Shown here piece after piece: positions 48,110 through 60,042 of a stretch of 64,000 bases of DNA. Positions within the stretch are counted from its first letter, which is position 1. Every line of letters starts with the position of its first letter. The notes beneath the pieces were generated by a model. That model did no database searches. It was not told the DNA's origin and saw nothing but the letters and a program-made list of their open reading frames with translations. The stretch is from Polyodon spathula (taxonomy: Eukaryota; Chordata; Actinopteri; Acipenseriformes; Polyodontidae), in NCBI RefSeq assembly GCF_017654505.1, contig NC_054539.1, positions 67,919,756 through 67,983,755 on the forward strand, in the 5' to 3' direction. The translations under genes and the position numbers were made by a program.

Positions 48110-49925
48110 TGAGGCTTGTGGTAGTAAACAGTGTAGTTTATTTCTAACTTGTTACTTCAATAATATCTACTACCAGCACCTTTATTTTCTGTGACAGCTC
48201 TAACTGTAACTTTTGTGCTTTGATACTTTCAGCATTAAATTAAATTAAACAGACCATAACATCTTGCTTGCAGATTGCTCATGCACCATGATAGCCACTC
48301 ACTGCAAACAATGTTTGCACCAGGTCAGATATTATTCATTACCTGAGATGTCACATAACTGACTTTTTTTTGATGGAGGTTTTAAGGGCAACCAACCATT
48401 AAAACAAATGAACTGAATAAAGACCTTTTGACTTTGTGTCATTAGTAATCTTTATTCAAGAGACATCATTGTTGATTCTCATAGCAGCACACATTCAGAG
48501 AAACCCAAAGCCTGACACATTTGACTATTGCTATGTTCACTGGCTTTACTGAAGCACTCTTGCGTAAGGTGTGCTTGATTTTTAGACAACCAGAAAGAAC
48601 CTCCTTTTCACTTATTGAAATTTAAAGAATTCATTGGAACAGGGAGCAGAATTAATGAAAAATAAAGATCTGTTTCATAAACCAGTCTGTTTACAAACTT
48701 GTCTTATATATGGGTATTTATATTTAAACATCAACAGTTTTCACAGATTATCAACAGCTGTTAATGTGTGTTATATTTCATTAGGTGAAATCCTTAGATG
48801 CAGAATTTATGTGTGATCTTTTATGCACTTGACTGTTTAATACATTGGAAGTTGATACCCAATATATACAGTTCTGATGACCACGGAAGGAACAGTTATG
48901 TTTATTCTCCTCACTGCTGTGCGTCCCCACACAGCACAGACATTCTGAGGGCATCCTCCAGTCTCACAAGCCTAAAGCCAGAGCAGAGGTGGGCGAGCTA
49001 CCAATCCAGGAGAATAGAGATCAGCCCTGCTTTTTATCCACTCTGAATGCTCTCAGTGTCTGGCCAGTAGGGTTCATTAGTCTACAAAATGTGGAATTAA
49101 TGTGGTCAACTATTGTGTAGCACAACCCTACATCACCATTATAATGCAGACCTGGCATTGCTTCTTATCAAGTGAAGGTTTTTTATTTTATTTTATTTTA
49201 AACTCCACATGGTAATGGATACTAATTGGTGCCAAAAGTGAAATTCAGATGTACATCAAATTTGCAAAAATAAGCATAACACTGACAATATAGTAGTAGA
49301 CTGAGGGAATGGTATCTGTGTATCTCTAGTTGTGGGTTGCAGCTATTTCTGCTACTTCTATCTTTTCTCACAAAACGATGACCAGTTTTCCCAATTGATT
49401 TGCACTTTGTACTGTGAAGAATGATGTGCTCCACTCTCACTCACTATGTGTTTAAAAATCTGCTGTAAAGCATTAATATTAATTTAAATGTTGTTGTGGA
49501 CTGGGATCTGTCAGATCCCATTAAAAAAACAGAGTTCCAATTTCTACCAGCATGTTCCATTATAAGGTACCACTGTCAGCAAACAGCAGTGAGAGTAAAC
49601 TATTTTAAAAAAAATACATATACATATACAACTCTACTTAAAAAAAATAGGATTCATTCATGGCATTTCTCTAGCAGAGCTTGTGTGGAAGCTGATCATA
49701 ACTTATTCATGCCTGTGGCCTCATGAGTTACTGACTTCCCGTTCTCATGAGAGAAATTAGGTTGTGCTCTGCTACCCATGCATGCAGTATATTTAGAGAC
49801 AGCATTCAGAATTCACAGGGAATTATCCCCTCTTTACTCCCACTGAGTATGAATCTGTCTTATAAAAAGTGCCACGACATAGTATAATTTCAGTTTACTT
49901 AGCTTTGAGATATTATTTTGTCTCT
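48110..49925. other. NBAS intron sequence with one dispersed repeat
   Basis: Apart from the repeat copy at 48915-49075 no feature is recognised. Confidence 0.4.
48915..49075. repeat. Dispersed repeat, copy 2
   Basis: Collinear with 10880-11110 over several blocks, ending in CTGGCCAGTAGGGTTC. It is shorter than copy 1. The family is not identified. Confidence 0.55.
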
Positions 49926-49930
49926 CACAG

Positions 49931-50033
49931 GCTTCAGTATGGGCACCAATCAGTTACCAAGAAAACCACAGTTTCACTTCAACAGCCATTATTCTCATGG
50001 AATTATGACAGTGATTTACCACACCAGTCACAG
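49931..50033 (+). pseudogene. NBAS: NBAS exon with SVGTNQ block, register slip inside
   Basis: Acceptor CTCTCACAG and donor CAG|GTAAAT bound 103 bp with phases that fit the next exon. The frame reads SMGTNQ, then an unrelated stretch, then FNSHYSHGI, IYHTSHR. NBAS has SVGTNQ-SYQE...HYPHGI..IYH. In another register the middle reads YQENHSFT, so small deletions of two and one bases cancel out. Length modulo three is kept, but about ten residues are scrambled. Confidence 0.85.
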
Positions 50034-50039
50034 GTAAAT

Positions 50040-51240
50040 GGCTTCTCTGCCATAGAATTACCTTTTCCAATAAACCATACAAAGGTTTACACTATTGTCA
50101 GACACACTGATCTACTTTACTGAATCCTCTTGCATGCTGTAACAAGCTGTGACATCTTTGACAAGCACATAGGTAAATAATTTATAAAAATGAATAAATC
50201 AAAGTCAACGTAATATGTTACATTTATAATAAGTATTTAGTTTTAAAATGTAATGTGAACCACTCAATGCTAGTTATATTTTCTTCAGATGATGTCCAGT
50301 GTTACTAAAGAGTTTTGTTGGAGGAAAATATCTTTTAGGAAAAAAATTCAGCATCTTCTCTATAAAAAATAATTTTACAGATTTGCAATTGTAAAGTCCT
50401 ATATTCTTCCAATTATTAAAATATATTACAAAATAGCTTTTTTCCTCATCACTGAACATGCATAAATATGTATTTCATGTATAGAGTGCTATTTCAGTTG
50501 CATGATTACAGTAGTCATCAGGAATTAATTTGATTGTGATTCTATTGGTCCTGTAATAGTTTATCACTGAATTTCTCATGACAAAAATATAAAATCATCC
50601 AGACCTTGCCCAGTGGTTACTAAAGCACTTTATTCATTATCCATGTGTGATTTCTGAAACATCATGATGGCAAGCAGAATGTAGCCGATTCTTGACAAAC
50701 TGGGCTAACTCCTCAACTACTATAGACCAGTCTCCATAATTGCATGCTAATTTTTATATTTTTATAATGGTCTCTGTCTTTTTTTCTGTGAACATCTCTA
50801 ACACATAAAATAATATTAATCATACATTATAGTCACTGGTACTGAAGTAATGCAAATCAAATAGAGAACTTTACGTTTGATGATTTATTAAAAAATGAAC
50901 TACCTCACAGTTACTACTTTTCAAATGCACACTTATTTAAAGTAATAAACTCAAGGAGGCGATGGGACTCGTCTCAGGGTCACACAGTAAGTCAGCAACT
51001 GAGATTGAATTTGAAAAACAAAATGTCTTGTCATCTCGGTTTTTATCTGTAACTGCCAGGCTTGCACTGCCTGTGGGGGGCTCCAAGAGCCAGATGGTCC
51101 CATTTAGTAACTTGTCACTAAAGCCATTTTGAAGGGCCCAGGCAACATTTCGAAGTGGACCTGCTGATCAGATTATTAAATAACAGTGTTGAATGTTGTT
51201 TTTCTTCAGGTTGTAATAAAATAACAACGTTGTGTGCACA
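50040..51240. other. NBAS intron with a possible CORE-SINE fragment
   Basis: At about 50952-51015 the plus strand has GTCTCAGGGTCACACAGTAA and GAGATTGAATTTGAA. This resembles the body and B-box region of the SINE at 22221-22483 in the same (minus) orientation. The fragment is short and diverged. Confidence 0.4.
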
Positions 51241-51241
51241 G

Positions 51242-51380
51242 GTTAATACTGGTCGGAGGCTGTGAATCCAGTGATAATGAAGTATCCAAGAAGACTAGCT
51301 GCGGACTCACAGCCTGGAGAGTGCTGTCAGGCTTCCCTTATTATAAACAAGTCACTAGCTATAAGGACGTTGTGGGCTCT
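51242..51380 (+). pseudogene. NBAS: NBAS exon with LVGGCE block; donor lost
   Basis: After acceptor GTGCACAG the frame is open: LILVGGCESSDNEVSKK, then TSCGLTAWRVLSG, then FPYYKQVTS. Human NBAS reads LLLVGGCE and SCGLSAWRVLSGSPYYKQVT. The exon should end after GGCTCT at 51380 to keep phase 0 for the next exon. The next bases are ATAAGTACC, so the donor GT appears changed to AT (51381). Confidence 0.88.
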
Positions 51381-51389
51381 ATAAGTACC

Positions 51390-52320
51390 CTTGAATAATT
51401 CATGTTCTTCATATCTTGAATTTATGAAAAACACACAGTAGCAGGTCCTTCAGCACCTTGGTGTTGGGTGTGAATGCTGCTCTTCTCTATGTGCAGAACT
51501 AATCACAAGCCTTTACCCACACTCTGTATTATTAGATTCTGATAGTAGGTGTTGGAAAACATGGATCGAGAATTGATTAGCAGTTTTCTACGCATGTGGA
51601 CTGGCAGAGCTATACTGGTGTTCTTTTCTGAAAGGAGACTAATATTGCAGATAGCGGACTGTTTGGTTCAAATTTCATGTACTGCTAACAACTGATAGAG
51701 ACGTTGTATCTACAAGCTTCTTGCCCAACATTGACTGCAAGCTAACAAGATAACAATGCTGTGGACTAGAAGGGGTCAGGCTCTAAAGACTTCAGAGAGA
51801 TCGAAAGAAATAATGCCACTGGGATCAAAGGGTCTCAAGAAGGTAACAAAAGGCAGATTTATGGACCTTTTGTCTCCAGGAGTGTGAAGAATGCACTGAG
51901 TTCAGAGGTTATCACACTAGACTACGTACACAGACACAGACACACACACACAATAAATTAAATTACCTTTGCAGTTGGTTAATGTCAGAGAAAGAGGATG
52001 TGGACCATCTACACAGAAGGGTATTTAGTGCCATGCAAACATTGTAATGAAGAGTATTCTGTTTGTCCTGTACCTGGGACCAGACTCCCTGCATATTTCA
52101 ATAAACCTAACAACTGATTGATGAAAAGGACTCTAAGTAGATTTCAAGAAAATGCACAATCACCATCATTTTTTTTAAGTTACTTCAGTAGGTCACTGCT
52201 GCAAATTGACAAACTAACACAAATCAGATCTTCGCTGCAGTCTTGTAGTTTGAGGCCTGTATCTGTGGCTATTGTACGTGCAAATAAATCAAAGTACAAT
52301 TGATTATATGACTGTATATG
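51390..52320. other. NBAS intron sequence
   Basis: No feature recognised apart from a short CA repeat at about 51930-51950. Confidence 0.4.
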
Positions 52321-52797
52321 TGCACCAGTGGCAGCTGGTGGCCCAAAAAATGGGGAGGCAGAAAAAAGGCAAAGGGCTTGGGGGTCCTATTAAGTCCCAG
52401 CAGTAAGATAATCTTATTATTGTATTCTGACTGACAACACTTTTCAATATGAACTAGGATGCAACAAGTTAGGATTACAACAAGTTATATCTACAGTGAT
52501 GTATTAGTAGCAAGGATAGTGCATCAGCTGAGGATCCAGTAATGTGGTGCACCAGTGCTTTAGTGTTGCACTTTTTAAACTTTGGTTTAATGGGACTAAA
52601 CAGTCGAGGGATTTTCCACACTACCGAGCAGTGACGCAGCTTATTTTTTGTCTACCGTCTCAGATGTTTTTTTTTTTTTTTATTTTCCTACCATTATGAA
52701 GTTTGATATGTTTTTCTGATCAAAATCTCCTTCAACTTCACTCTTAATCGTGCATACTCAGTAAAGCAGTGCTTCAGCATTGGGGGATTTGTGTTGC

Positions 52798-52985
52798 TCC
52801 TCCAATTAAAACCAGTGATCAGACTACATCATCTATCATTGCTAGTACTGTACTGTGTGTGGTTATAGCAGGTCGGAGTTTGTAATGGAGGCTGGACCCC
52901 TCCAATTAAAACCCAGGTTCAGATCATGTGATCAGCTACTACTAGTACTGTGCTTAATAGCAGATAGGACTTTATAGTGGAGACT
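52798..52985 (+). repeat. Two diverged tandem copies of a ~100-bp unit
   Basis: Both copies start CCTCCAATTAAAACC and contain GATCAG, CTAGTACTGT and ATAGCAGRT. They run to TGGAGRCT; the second starts at about 52897. Confidence 0.75.
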
Positions 52986-53113
52986 CGCCTCCTCTGAGGA
53001 GCCCGAACTGCTGTTACTATAAGAATGTTGAATCTAGGGTTTAGGTTAAAATTTAATCTTTTTCTTGCATTTCTGTTTTTGTTCTATTAAACATTATATT
53101 ATAATGCTGCACA

Positions 53114-53225
<112 letters not shown>

Positions 53226-53520
53226 TACATATATGTATATATGTATGATTATTTCTTTTTTCCCTTTGAAATTGAGGCGGCACTGCCTCCTTTGCCTCCG
53301 CTAAGGAGCCTTAAGTGATCTGCACAGTAATTTGACAATTTCCCTTGCTTTTACTATGCTTGCTTTACCTAAACACTAACCTTGCTTTACTACATTTGCT
53401 GCAACATGGTGTACTGCAGCAAAGTGATATAACATATAAGTGATTTCTTAAACAAAGCCCTTGTGATAATAGTTAAGAAATTCAAATGATCCACCAGTTG
53501 CCACCTTGTTTTATTTTCAG

Positions 53521-53586
53521 ATACAAAGAAATGGACTGTTAAGAATGCACACCTTTAGACTTTTTGCCAGACAAGGACACAAACAG
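53521..53586 (+). pseudogene. NBAS: NBAS exon with GLLRM block
   Basis: Acceptor TTATTTTCAG and donor CAG|GTAATC enclose 66 bp, 22 codons in phase 0. The translation NGLLRMHTFRLFARQGHKQ matches NBAS LGLLRMLSVKFYSRQGQEQ. It is open, with only substitutions. Confidence 0.87.
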
Positions 53587-53589
53587 GTA

Positions 53590-54835
53590 ATCCAGTGAGC
53601 TATTGTAATTAATTACATTTGTGTACAAAAAGATAGTACTGTAATTGCCAAATACATGTGAGACTATGGCTGTTCCCAAATGAGATAATTGGTGTCAATT
53701 AGGATCAGCTACAAAATCTAAAAGAGAACTTGGAGCCCGGTTAGGGAAGAGGGAGGGAGGGAGGAAGGAAGGACAGACAGACAGAAGGAAGGAGTAAACA
53801 TTAGTGTTTGGAAAATTGTAAACTGTGTGTGAGAAGTTGTTTGACTGGTAAACAGCTTACCTGTCTGGTGTAGTTCAGAGTGGTTTGGTTGCGAAAATGG
53901 CTAAGCTGTGTAAAGAAGAGCAGAATACTAAAAAGTAACCGCCTGGGCTGTGTCAGTTTTTAATGATTGGTCAGCACAAGCAAAAAAAAAAAAAAAAAAA
54001 AAATATGGACTGGAAAACTGCACCTAAGACTGAAATAAAGACTGCACCTAAGACTGTTTTAAGAAGTTTCTTTGCTGAAGTGAGAACATCAGAGGGCACA
54101 CAGGATTCAGTTAACAGCTACACAAGCTTGTGAGCGGGCCTGAATCATTTTTTAAATTCTCCCACAGTGGGAGAATCTATAAACATAATTTCAGATAAAA
54201 CAACAAACAGTGTCTTCATTTCTGTCCTGAAAATTTACACGCAACAACAAAAAAACAAGTCACAACATCACCCTGCTGCCGCCGAACAGACTTAAACAAA
54301 CTTAAGTCATTGGTACTCAGGACGCAGATATCTCCCAACCCATTTTATAAGCGCAGTAAGACACTCCAGGGTGTTAGTTATGCTACAATAACCACACTTC
54401 CAGAAGCTAAACGCCTTGTTCCTTACTACACCCCTCGGCGTGTGGTTATGGTAGCACACCCAACACCCTGTCATGTCGTATTGCTTACTTACACTTTGCA
54501 ATTTTGATTACTGATTTTGGAATCTGTTTTAATTCTGGAAACTTTTTGTTTTGTTTTTAATCTTTTGCTAAATTGCATTGCCTTTTATGTTTTATGCAGT
54601 TCTGTGCATGGGTAACATTTTGAATTCATTTTGCTGTTGGGTCGTTACTGCTACAATAAGTACCAGATTTAAAAGTATGTACTGTATAACAGTCCACGTG
54701 TCCATCTGTTGTTTGGCAAGTCTGAATTAAAATGCTTCTGTTGAAAATATAGTACTGTACCAACAAAACCAACTACAGTACATCTAAATCGAGACCTGGT
54801 TCAGGTTGGGTAATTTAAATAAATAAATAAATAAA
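53590..54835. other. NBAS intron sequence
   Basis: No exon recognised. Purine-rich GGAGGGAGGGAGG/GGAAGGA repeats occur at 53750-53792 and a poly-A run at 53981-54002. Confidence 0.45.
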
Positions 54836-54840
54836 TATAG

Positions 54841-55259
54841 TGTAGCGATCCGTACATCTGTGTTTCCTGTACTGTATTCCCTTTTGTTCCCATTGCATTT
54901 GTGTGCTGGTATTACCGCTGTATTGTGATCCTTCCCCCGCCCATATTGCCTGCATTTGCGGGTTAGCTCTGTGTCTGTGTTCCTGTCATTGGCCGTTGTA
55001 TGTCTGTGCCCATTGGTTCTGGTATGCGGCTGGGGACCAAAGCGATATGTGTTTGCTCTGGCACCCGAATAGCATAAAAGGGCGGAGTTAAAATAAAATT
55101 ATTAATAAAAGGGGAGCGCTGCGCGCTCAATGGTGTGTGTGAAGCAGGTACAGCAGTGGACTCTACAGGGCGCTGTACAATAGTGTCCTAAATAAAGAGC
55201 AGTTTCCAGTAAACCAGCGTGTTGTCTCTTCTCTCCTGTCTCTTGCAAGAATGCTACCA
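54841..55259 (+). mobile_element. Probable solo LTR, second family
   Basis: The segment starts TGTAGCGATCC and ends AATGCTACCA, so its outer bases form a short inverted repeat (TGTAGC/GCTACCA). It has a TATA-like CATAAAAGGGCGG at about 55073, AATAAAAGG at 55104 and AATAAAGAGC near 55191. That is the usual order of U3 promoter and polyadenylation signal for a plus-strand LTR. A clear target duplication was not found. Confidence 0.65.
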
Positions 55260-55289
55260 TATTTATACACACACACACACAGAGGCTAA

Positions 55290-56187
55290 CAGGCTAACTT
55301 CACTATAACAAACCCCCATGGTACCTGGAGAAATGTTCGCTATATCAGTGTGTTCACTAAAATATGGTTTGGCATTTTTCTGTATCAGAATGATGACAAA
55401 ACAGCAAATTTTAATTTAACATCAATATATAGTACTTTTATGAATATTCCTTCACATTTATCAACATTTATACCGACACTTGTGTCACATGTGTGGGTAA
55501 CCGCATTGAAACGCCAGCACAGGCGCGCAGCATTTATTAAACACAAAAAAGAAAGTAAACAAATGGGTCATGTGACACTACCAACACTGGTAAGGCACAG
55601 AGGACACATACAGAAGACAGACAGACAGCAAGTCTCAGTCGAGCGCCCATCTGTAAACAATCATTTAATCAAATATCACAACTTCAAAAAGCACACAAAA
55701 CCTGTTTCCACATATAAATTACACCAATACTAATTTCCCCCTGTGTAGGACAATCTCCCTGCTACAAGTATGTTTAAAAGAAATCAGTAAAGAAATGAAA
55801 AAGGAAAGAATGTACACTTACATGCTGAATACAGTAATTACATGTCCTTTCTCTTGAAAAAACTATCCAGTTTAGTTTGCTCCTCATGTCCGTTGCCTGG
55901 TTGCAGTTTGTGTGAAGAGGACAGACAGGCAACGATTGCATTCGTCATGCATGATTCGTACTACAATAGGTCATCTTTGAATTAGCATTATCTTTGAATT
56001 AGTCAACAATTGTATTTGTTTTCAGTGAGAGAATAACACACTTAACACTGGAGAAAGTTCAGTGTCAGTCAGTAATGAGATCATTCTAATAGGGCTAATT
56101 TGCATTGAAAAAATTGGTTCTTGCTATTGGGATCGTTAAAAACTGGTGTTCATTATAAGAAGGGTTCATTATAATGAAGTTAGCCTG
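55290..56187. mobile_element. MITE with CAGGCTAACTTC terminal repeats
   Basis: The left end CAGGCTAACTTCACTATAAC and the right end, reverse-complemented (CAGGCTAACTTCATTATAAT), match over at least 26 bp with three differences. The TTATAATGAAC motifs inside the right end resemble pogo/Tigger-type ends. A short open frame (55350-55733) has no transposase signature. An (AT)n tract begins 22 bp beyond the right end. Confidence 0.8.
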
Positions 56188-56207
56188 TGTGTATATGTGT
56201 ATGTGTG

Positions 56208-56209
<2 letters not shown>

Positions 56210-56282
<73 letters not shown>
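56210..56282. repeat. (AT)n microsatellite
   Basis: About 72 bases of perfect alternating AT followed by an A run; one of the longest self-complementary tracts in the window. Confidence 0.95.
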
Positions 56283-56288
<6 letters not shown>

Positions 56289-56289
56289 A

Positions 56290-58945
56290 AAACATGGTAG
56301 TAAAATTTAAATTCCTCAGTTCTTATCAGTTTTCTTTGCATTTTGACAGATGCCTATAGAAAATATCAAAGCATTGTACTTTCTTCACACCCCCACAGTT
56401 AATTACTGAAAGACCTTCACCTTTCTTAACATTTAAGTAAAGATACAAAATGACTGCAGTCAAATTTGTCACTCTGATATATTTTAAAATGCACACCACA
56501 AAACTGTTCAAAGTATTGAATTAAGTCTGCTGCTTTCTAGTTTTTACAGCAAGACTACATTGAATTGACTGCCTGAATGATTTTGATAATACCAGTGTGA
56601 TTACGTTGTATATGAAACAAAGTGGTCTACAAGATGCAGAACTAGTTTTTATTGTATCCCTTGCCTTTTTAAGATGTTTGCAATTGTGATTCTAATGGTT
56701 CTCTCACTTTGGAGGCAGTTTTTACTACATGGTGCTGGTTCTTGCTAATATAAACACACTTTGGCTGAACTTCACATAAAAGCACCTAAACAGACTTGTT
56801 AAAAATGTATGAAACAAAACTATATTTGAGTACCATTATTGAAACTGCCATAAGAAGATGGGGGGGGCAGTAAAAGAAAATATTACATGAAGCTACTTAC
56901 TGTTTAACTTGGGAGTTAAAAATGCTCTAGCTAGCTTGTTGTTTGTTTTTTGAGGCCCATCACATACAAAATCTATGACTGAGGCAAATGCTGTAGTGTT
57001 TGCGTGCAGACTTCTTTATTGGAGGTTTAAATTTAGAATTCTGTTGTGACAGCACTGATTCTTTCAGTGCTTGATAGATACATTATGTTGATGAAACTGG
57101 CTTTTGTATGAATTCACTTAAAATGTTCTCTATTTATGGCAACTGAATATATTCTTGGTCTTACATCATCTGCTCTTTGGTGAATGCTCTCAAATTTCAG
57201 TGTGTGCAATGTCTCAAATATAAGTAGGACAGGAATATACATGAAAAAGCTCTGATTTAGTTTTCAGTCTGGCTTCTTTTATATCTGCAAAAATTCAAAG
57301 TTCTAGTTGCTTTTTGTATGAACCCTGTGCAACCCATAGTCGATCAGGTTCCGTGTTAAACTGTTTGTTTTTGTTTGGTTTAATAAGGGGGAACTGATTT
57401 TTATCTTAGTGAGAGTATGTAAGCCTGAGGGAACAAGTTTATCTTTGAGCATTGCTTGGTTTGTCATGTTCAAAGGCTTCAGTAGGGGAATTATCATTTA
57501 GCAGAAAAACACAGACTTATTAAAAAAAAAAAAAATCCCTGAAGACTAATAAGAAAATATTTCTGTTTTAATTGTTTGCATAGCTCAGTGTATGGACACA
57601 GTTTCTTAACGGTAGATAATTTCAATAAATGAATAATGATCATACCCTGCAAACAAACAATTTATTTTGGTGACGTAGAATTGTGCAGACATATTTTGGG
57701 TAAAAATACCTGCATGCTGTTATTGTTATTATTTTGTTTTTATAATTAAGTACCTTAATGTAGTGCTGTGACAAATATCCGAATATTAAAACTAATATTG
57801 TTTTTTACATGTATTTGGATACAAATCTCAGATGTTCGTATTCATTAGAAATGACAAAAAAAAACCTTGAACTTATTTACTGCCTCATCAGAAGTCAAGC
57901 AACAGTTTAAAAAATGGCAAATGAAAAATAACTCTGTGTGAAATGTGAGATTTAAGATATTTAAAAAAAAAAAAAAAAAAAAACACATAGGCTCAACACA
58001 GCAGCTTGAGCCTCTGTTTAAAAGTTTAAGACAGCAAAAATTAAATTCCCACACAGTGATCTCTATGGAAGGACATCTGGGTCAAAAAAGCATTGTGCTG
58101 CTTTAGAGTGAGTCAGAATCTCACGGGACAGAAAAAAGGTAAAACCGTAATTCTGAAATGTCTTGCTTACACAGTGCCCGACTTGCTGGAAACGTTATGT
58201 AGTGATTTTTATATATCGTATATATTTTTTGTTGCAAATTTTTTATTTAGAATGTAATAAATGAGAACCAAAACTGTGAGTTTTTTTCCCCCTTCGTTTT
58301 ACAATGTGTGTTACAAACACGAACAAACTTTGTTTTATTTGAAGTGTTTATAAATTTCAGTTTTTGTTTGCTTGTTCAGCTACATAAAGGCACAAGTAAA
58401 CCTCATGTTATTACTTTATGAAAATGTGTCTATGGCCGCTGTTTACTGTGAAGAAACAGCAACGGCAAAGAATGAAAAGAAAAGTAAAAAACAAATAAAT
58501 TGTGGTGTCAAAGTTATGTACTACGTTTAACTTGAACTGTTATTTGGCATCCTTTGTTTTGTAGTTAATTCACTGTGGTAAAGTAAGGCCTACACAACAC
58601 ATTTACTCCTGTGTTATTTTTTTTTTACTTTAATGTGTTACATAGTGTAACGTCTTGCTCTAAAATAAAGGCACGCATGCACGTACGCACGCACGCACGC
58701 ACGCACGCACGCACATAGGGGCCGCACCCCCCCCCCGTCCCCCCCCGTCCCTCTGCTGCTATCTGTTCAGAGCAATATGATGGCTTTTATTACTTTTCAA
58801 AACCGAATGAATATCCAAACAAATATTGAAATTATTAGCAAATATCCGAACATGAAAATCTTGTGTTTGTCCTAGCACTACCTTAATGTATGTTTTGGTT
58901 TTGCCCTGCTTAAACTGCCTTTCAGCTTAATTCATCCTGTATTCT
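56290..58945. other. NBAS intron sequence
   Basis: No exon accepted here, although other vertebrates have coding exons in this part of the gene. It contains poly-A runs (57521-57534, 57962-57982) and the ACGC repeat listed separately. Confidence 0.45.
58672..58714. repeat. (ACGC)n microsatellite with flanking C runs
   Basis: Alternating purine-pyrimidine GCAC/ACGC units, a Z-DNA-prone sequence, are followed by C9-C6 runs to about 58749. Confidence 0.93.
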
Positions 58946-58951
58946 GTTTAG

Positions 58952-59107
58952 TGTGAGATAAAACTGGCTGAAAAAAGGCCCTGTTTGGAAAGCAACCAGT
59001 GTGAAGATGAGGATGAAGACAGTCTCTGATGACTCAGACTCTTTTGCCAAGGCCCGGTATTTTGGATTATGGGCTGTATCAGAGGCAATGGAGAAAGTCG
59101 ACTGTTA
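58952..59107 (+). pseudogene. NBAS: NBAS exon with CEIKLA block, frameshifted
   Basis: After acceptor CTGTTTAG the frame reads CEIKLAEKRPCLES and EDEDEDSL and then TGA TGA at 59027-59032. One base over, it continues as SDDSDSFAKARYFG. NBAS reads CEIKLAPKRSRLE...EEDSDSD...AKARYFG. So a one-base gain (or two-base loss) breaks the exon. Further indels follow YFG, and the right boundary is approximate. Confidence 0.87.
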
Positions 59108-59391
59108 GCAGTGCATCTATTCAGGATTATCTGGTATATAATGAGAAAGAATAATGAAGTATTTCATTTGGGAGGTGATTAGCAATGTAATATCATATTA
59201 CAGCATTATACTACAACGAGTTGCTGGTACCAAGTTAGTACCAACTATTATGCTGGTAAAACAGCCAATTATTTATTTTAAGACATGATTAAAATTATAC
59301 ATAATTCTGGTATCTTCCAGAGATCAATTTGTAGATGCTCAAAATGTTAATGTCTGCACTGATTTTCTGCTTCCCAGCATGATAGGAAGTA

Positions 59392-60042
59392 CCGTATTCC
59401 TTCGAATTTAAGACATGCTTTTTTAAAAAATTTTTGCTTCTCAAAAATAGCCTGTGTCTTAAATTCGAGTACAGTATGTGATGCGCATATTAAAATCACC
59501 CACAAAAGACATGACTACCCGAGTACACAAACAGCAATGTGACTGACTGCGGAGAAAAGACAAACCAAGCTTCCTGAGGAATACTATACTAATACTATAC
59601 TAATAGAGAAACGTTTATAATTTAAGCATTTCTGACAAACAGTAACAGCTTTGACAAATCAAAAATGCTGATCAGACTCCAGTATTTTTCAACATGTTAA
59701 TGCTGTTGTGGTTGCTGGGTTACATGTTGCCTGATGCCGTAGAGTGCTGTGTTGTGCTTGCTGTTGTCGGGCTGTGTGATGCAGTAAGTCGGTGGTTTGT
59801 GTACAACAGAGACGCCATCTTAAGTATTATACAGTGTACAGCACAATAAACAAGCTCTGTAATTAATCCACAACAACACTGTTTTGTGTCGGTTTTGAAC
59901 AAATACAACAGTGAAGTTGAGGTTGTATCTTTGTAAATCCATATTTATTTGATGTTTGATGTTTGATTTTTTTCCCCAAATTGAGGGTGTTAAATTTGGG
60001 CTGTGTTCAATTCGAGGGTGTCTTAAATTTGAAGGAATATAG
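59392..60042. mobile_element. MITE with TA target duplication
   Basis: The left end CCGTATTCCTTCGAATTTAA and the right end, reverse-complemented (CTATATTCCTTCAAATTTAA), match with three differences. TA lies outside both (59390-59391 and 60043-60044). No transposase is present. The superfamily is not assigned, though TA targets suggest Tc1/mariner/pogo. Confidence 0.82.

Noticed and set aside
57008..57078. Possible NBAS exon for the W-W-A-D-S-A-V-T region
   Set aside because: Only a few residues (F, D, S) agree, with no clear splice sites.
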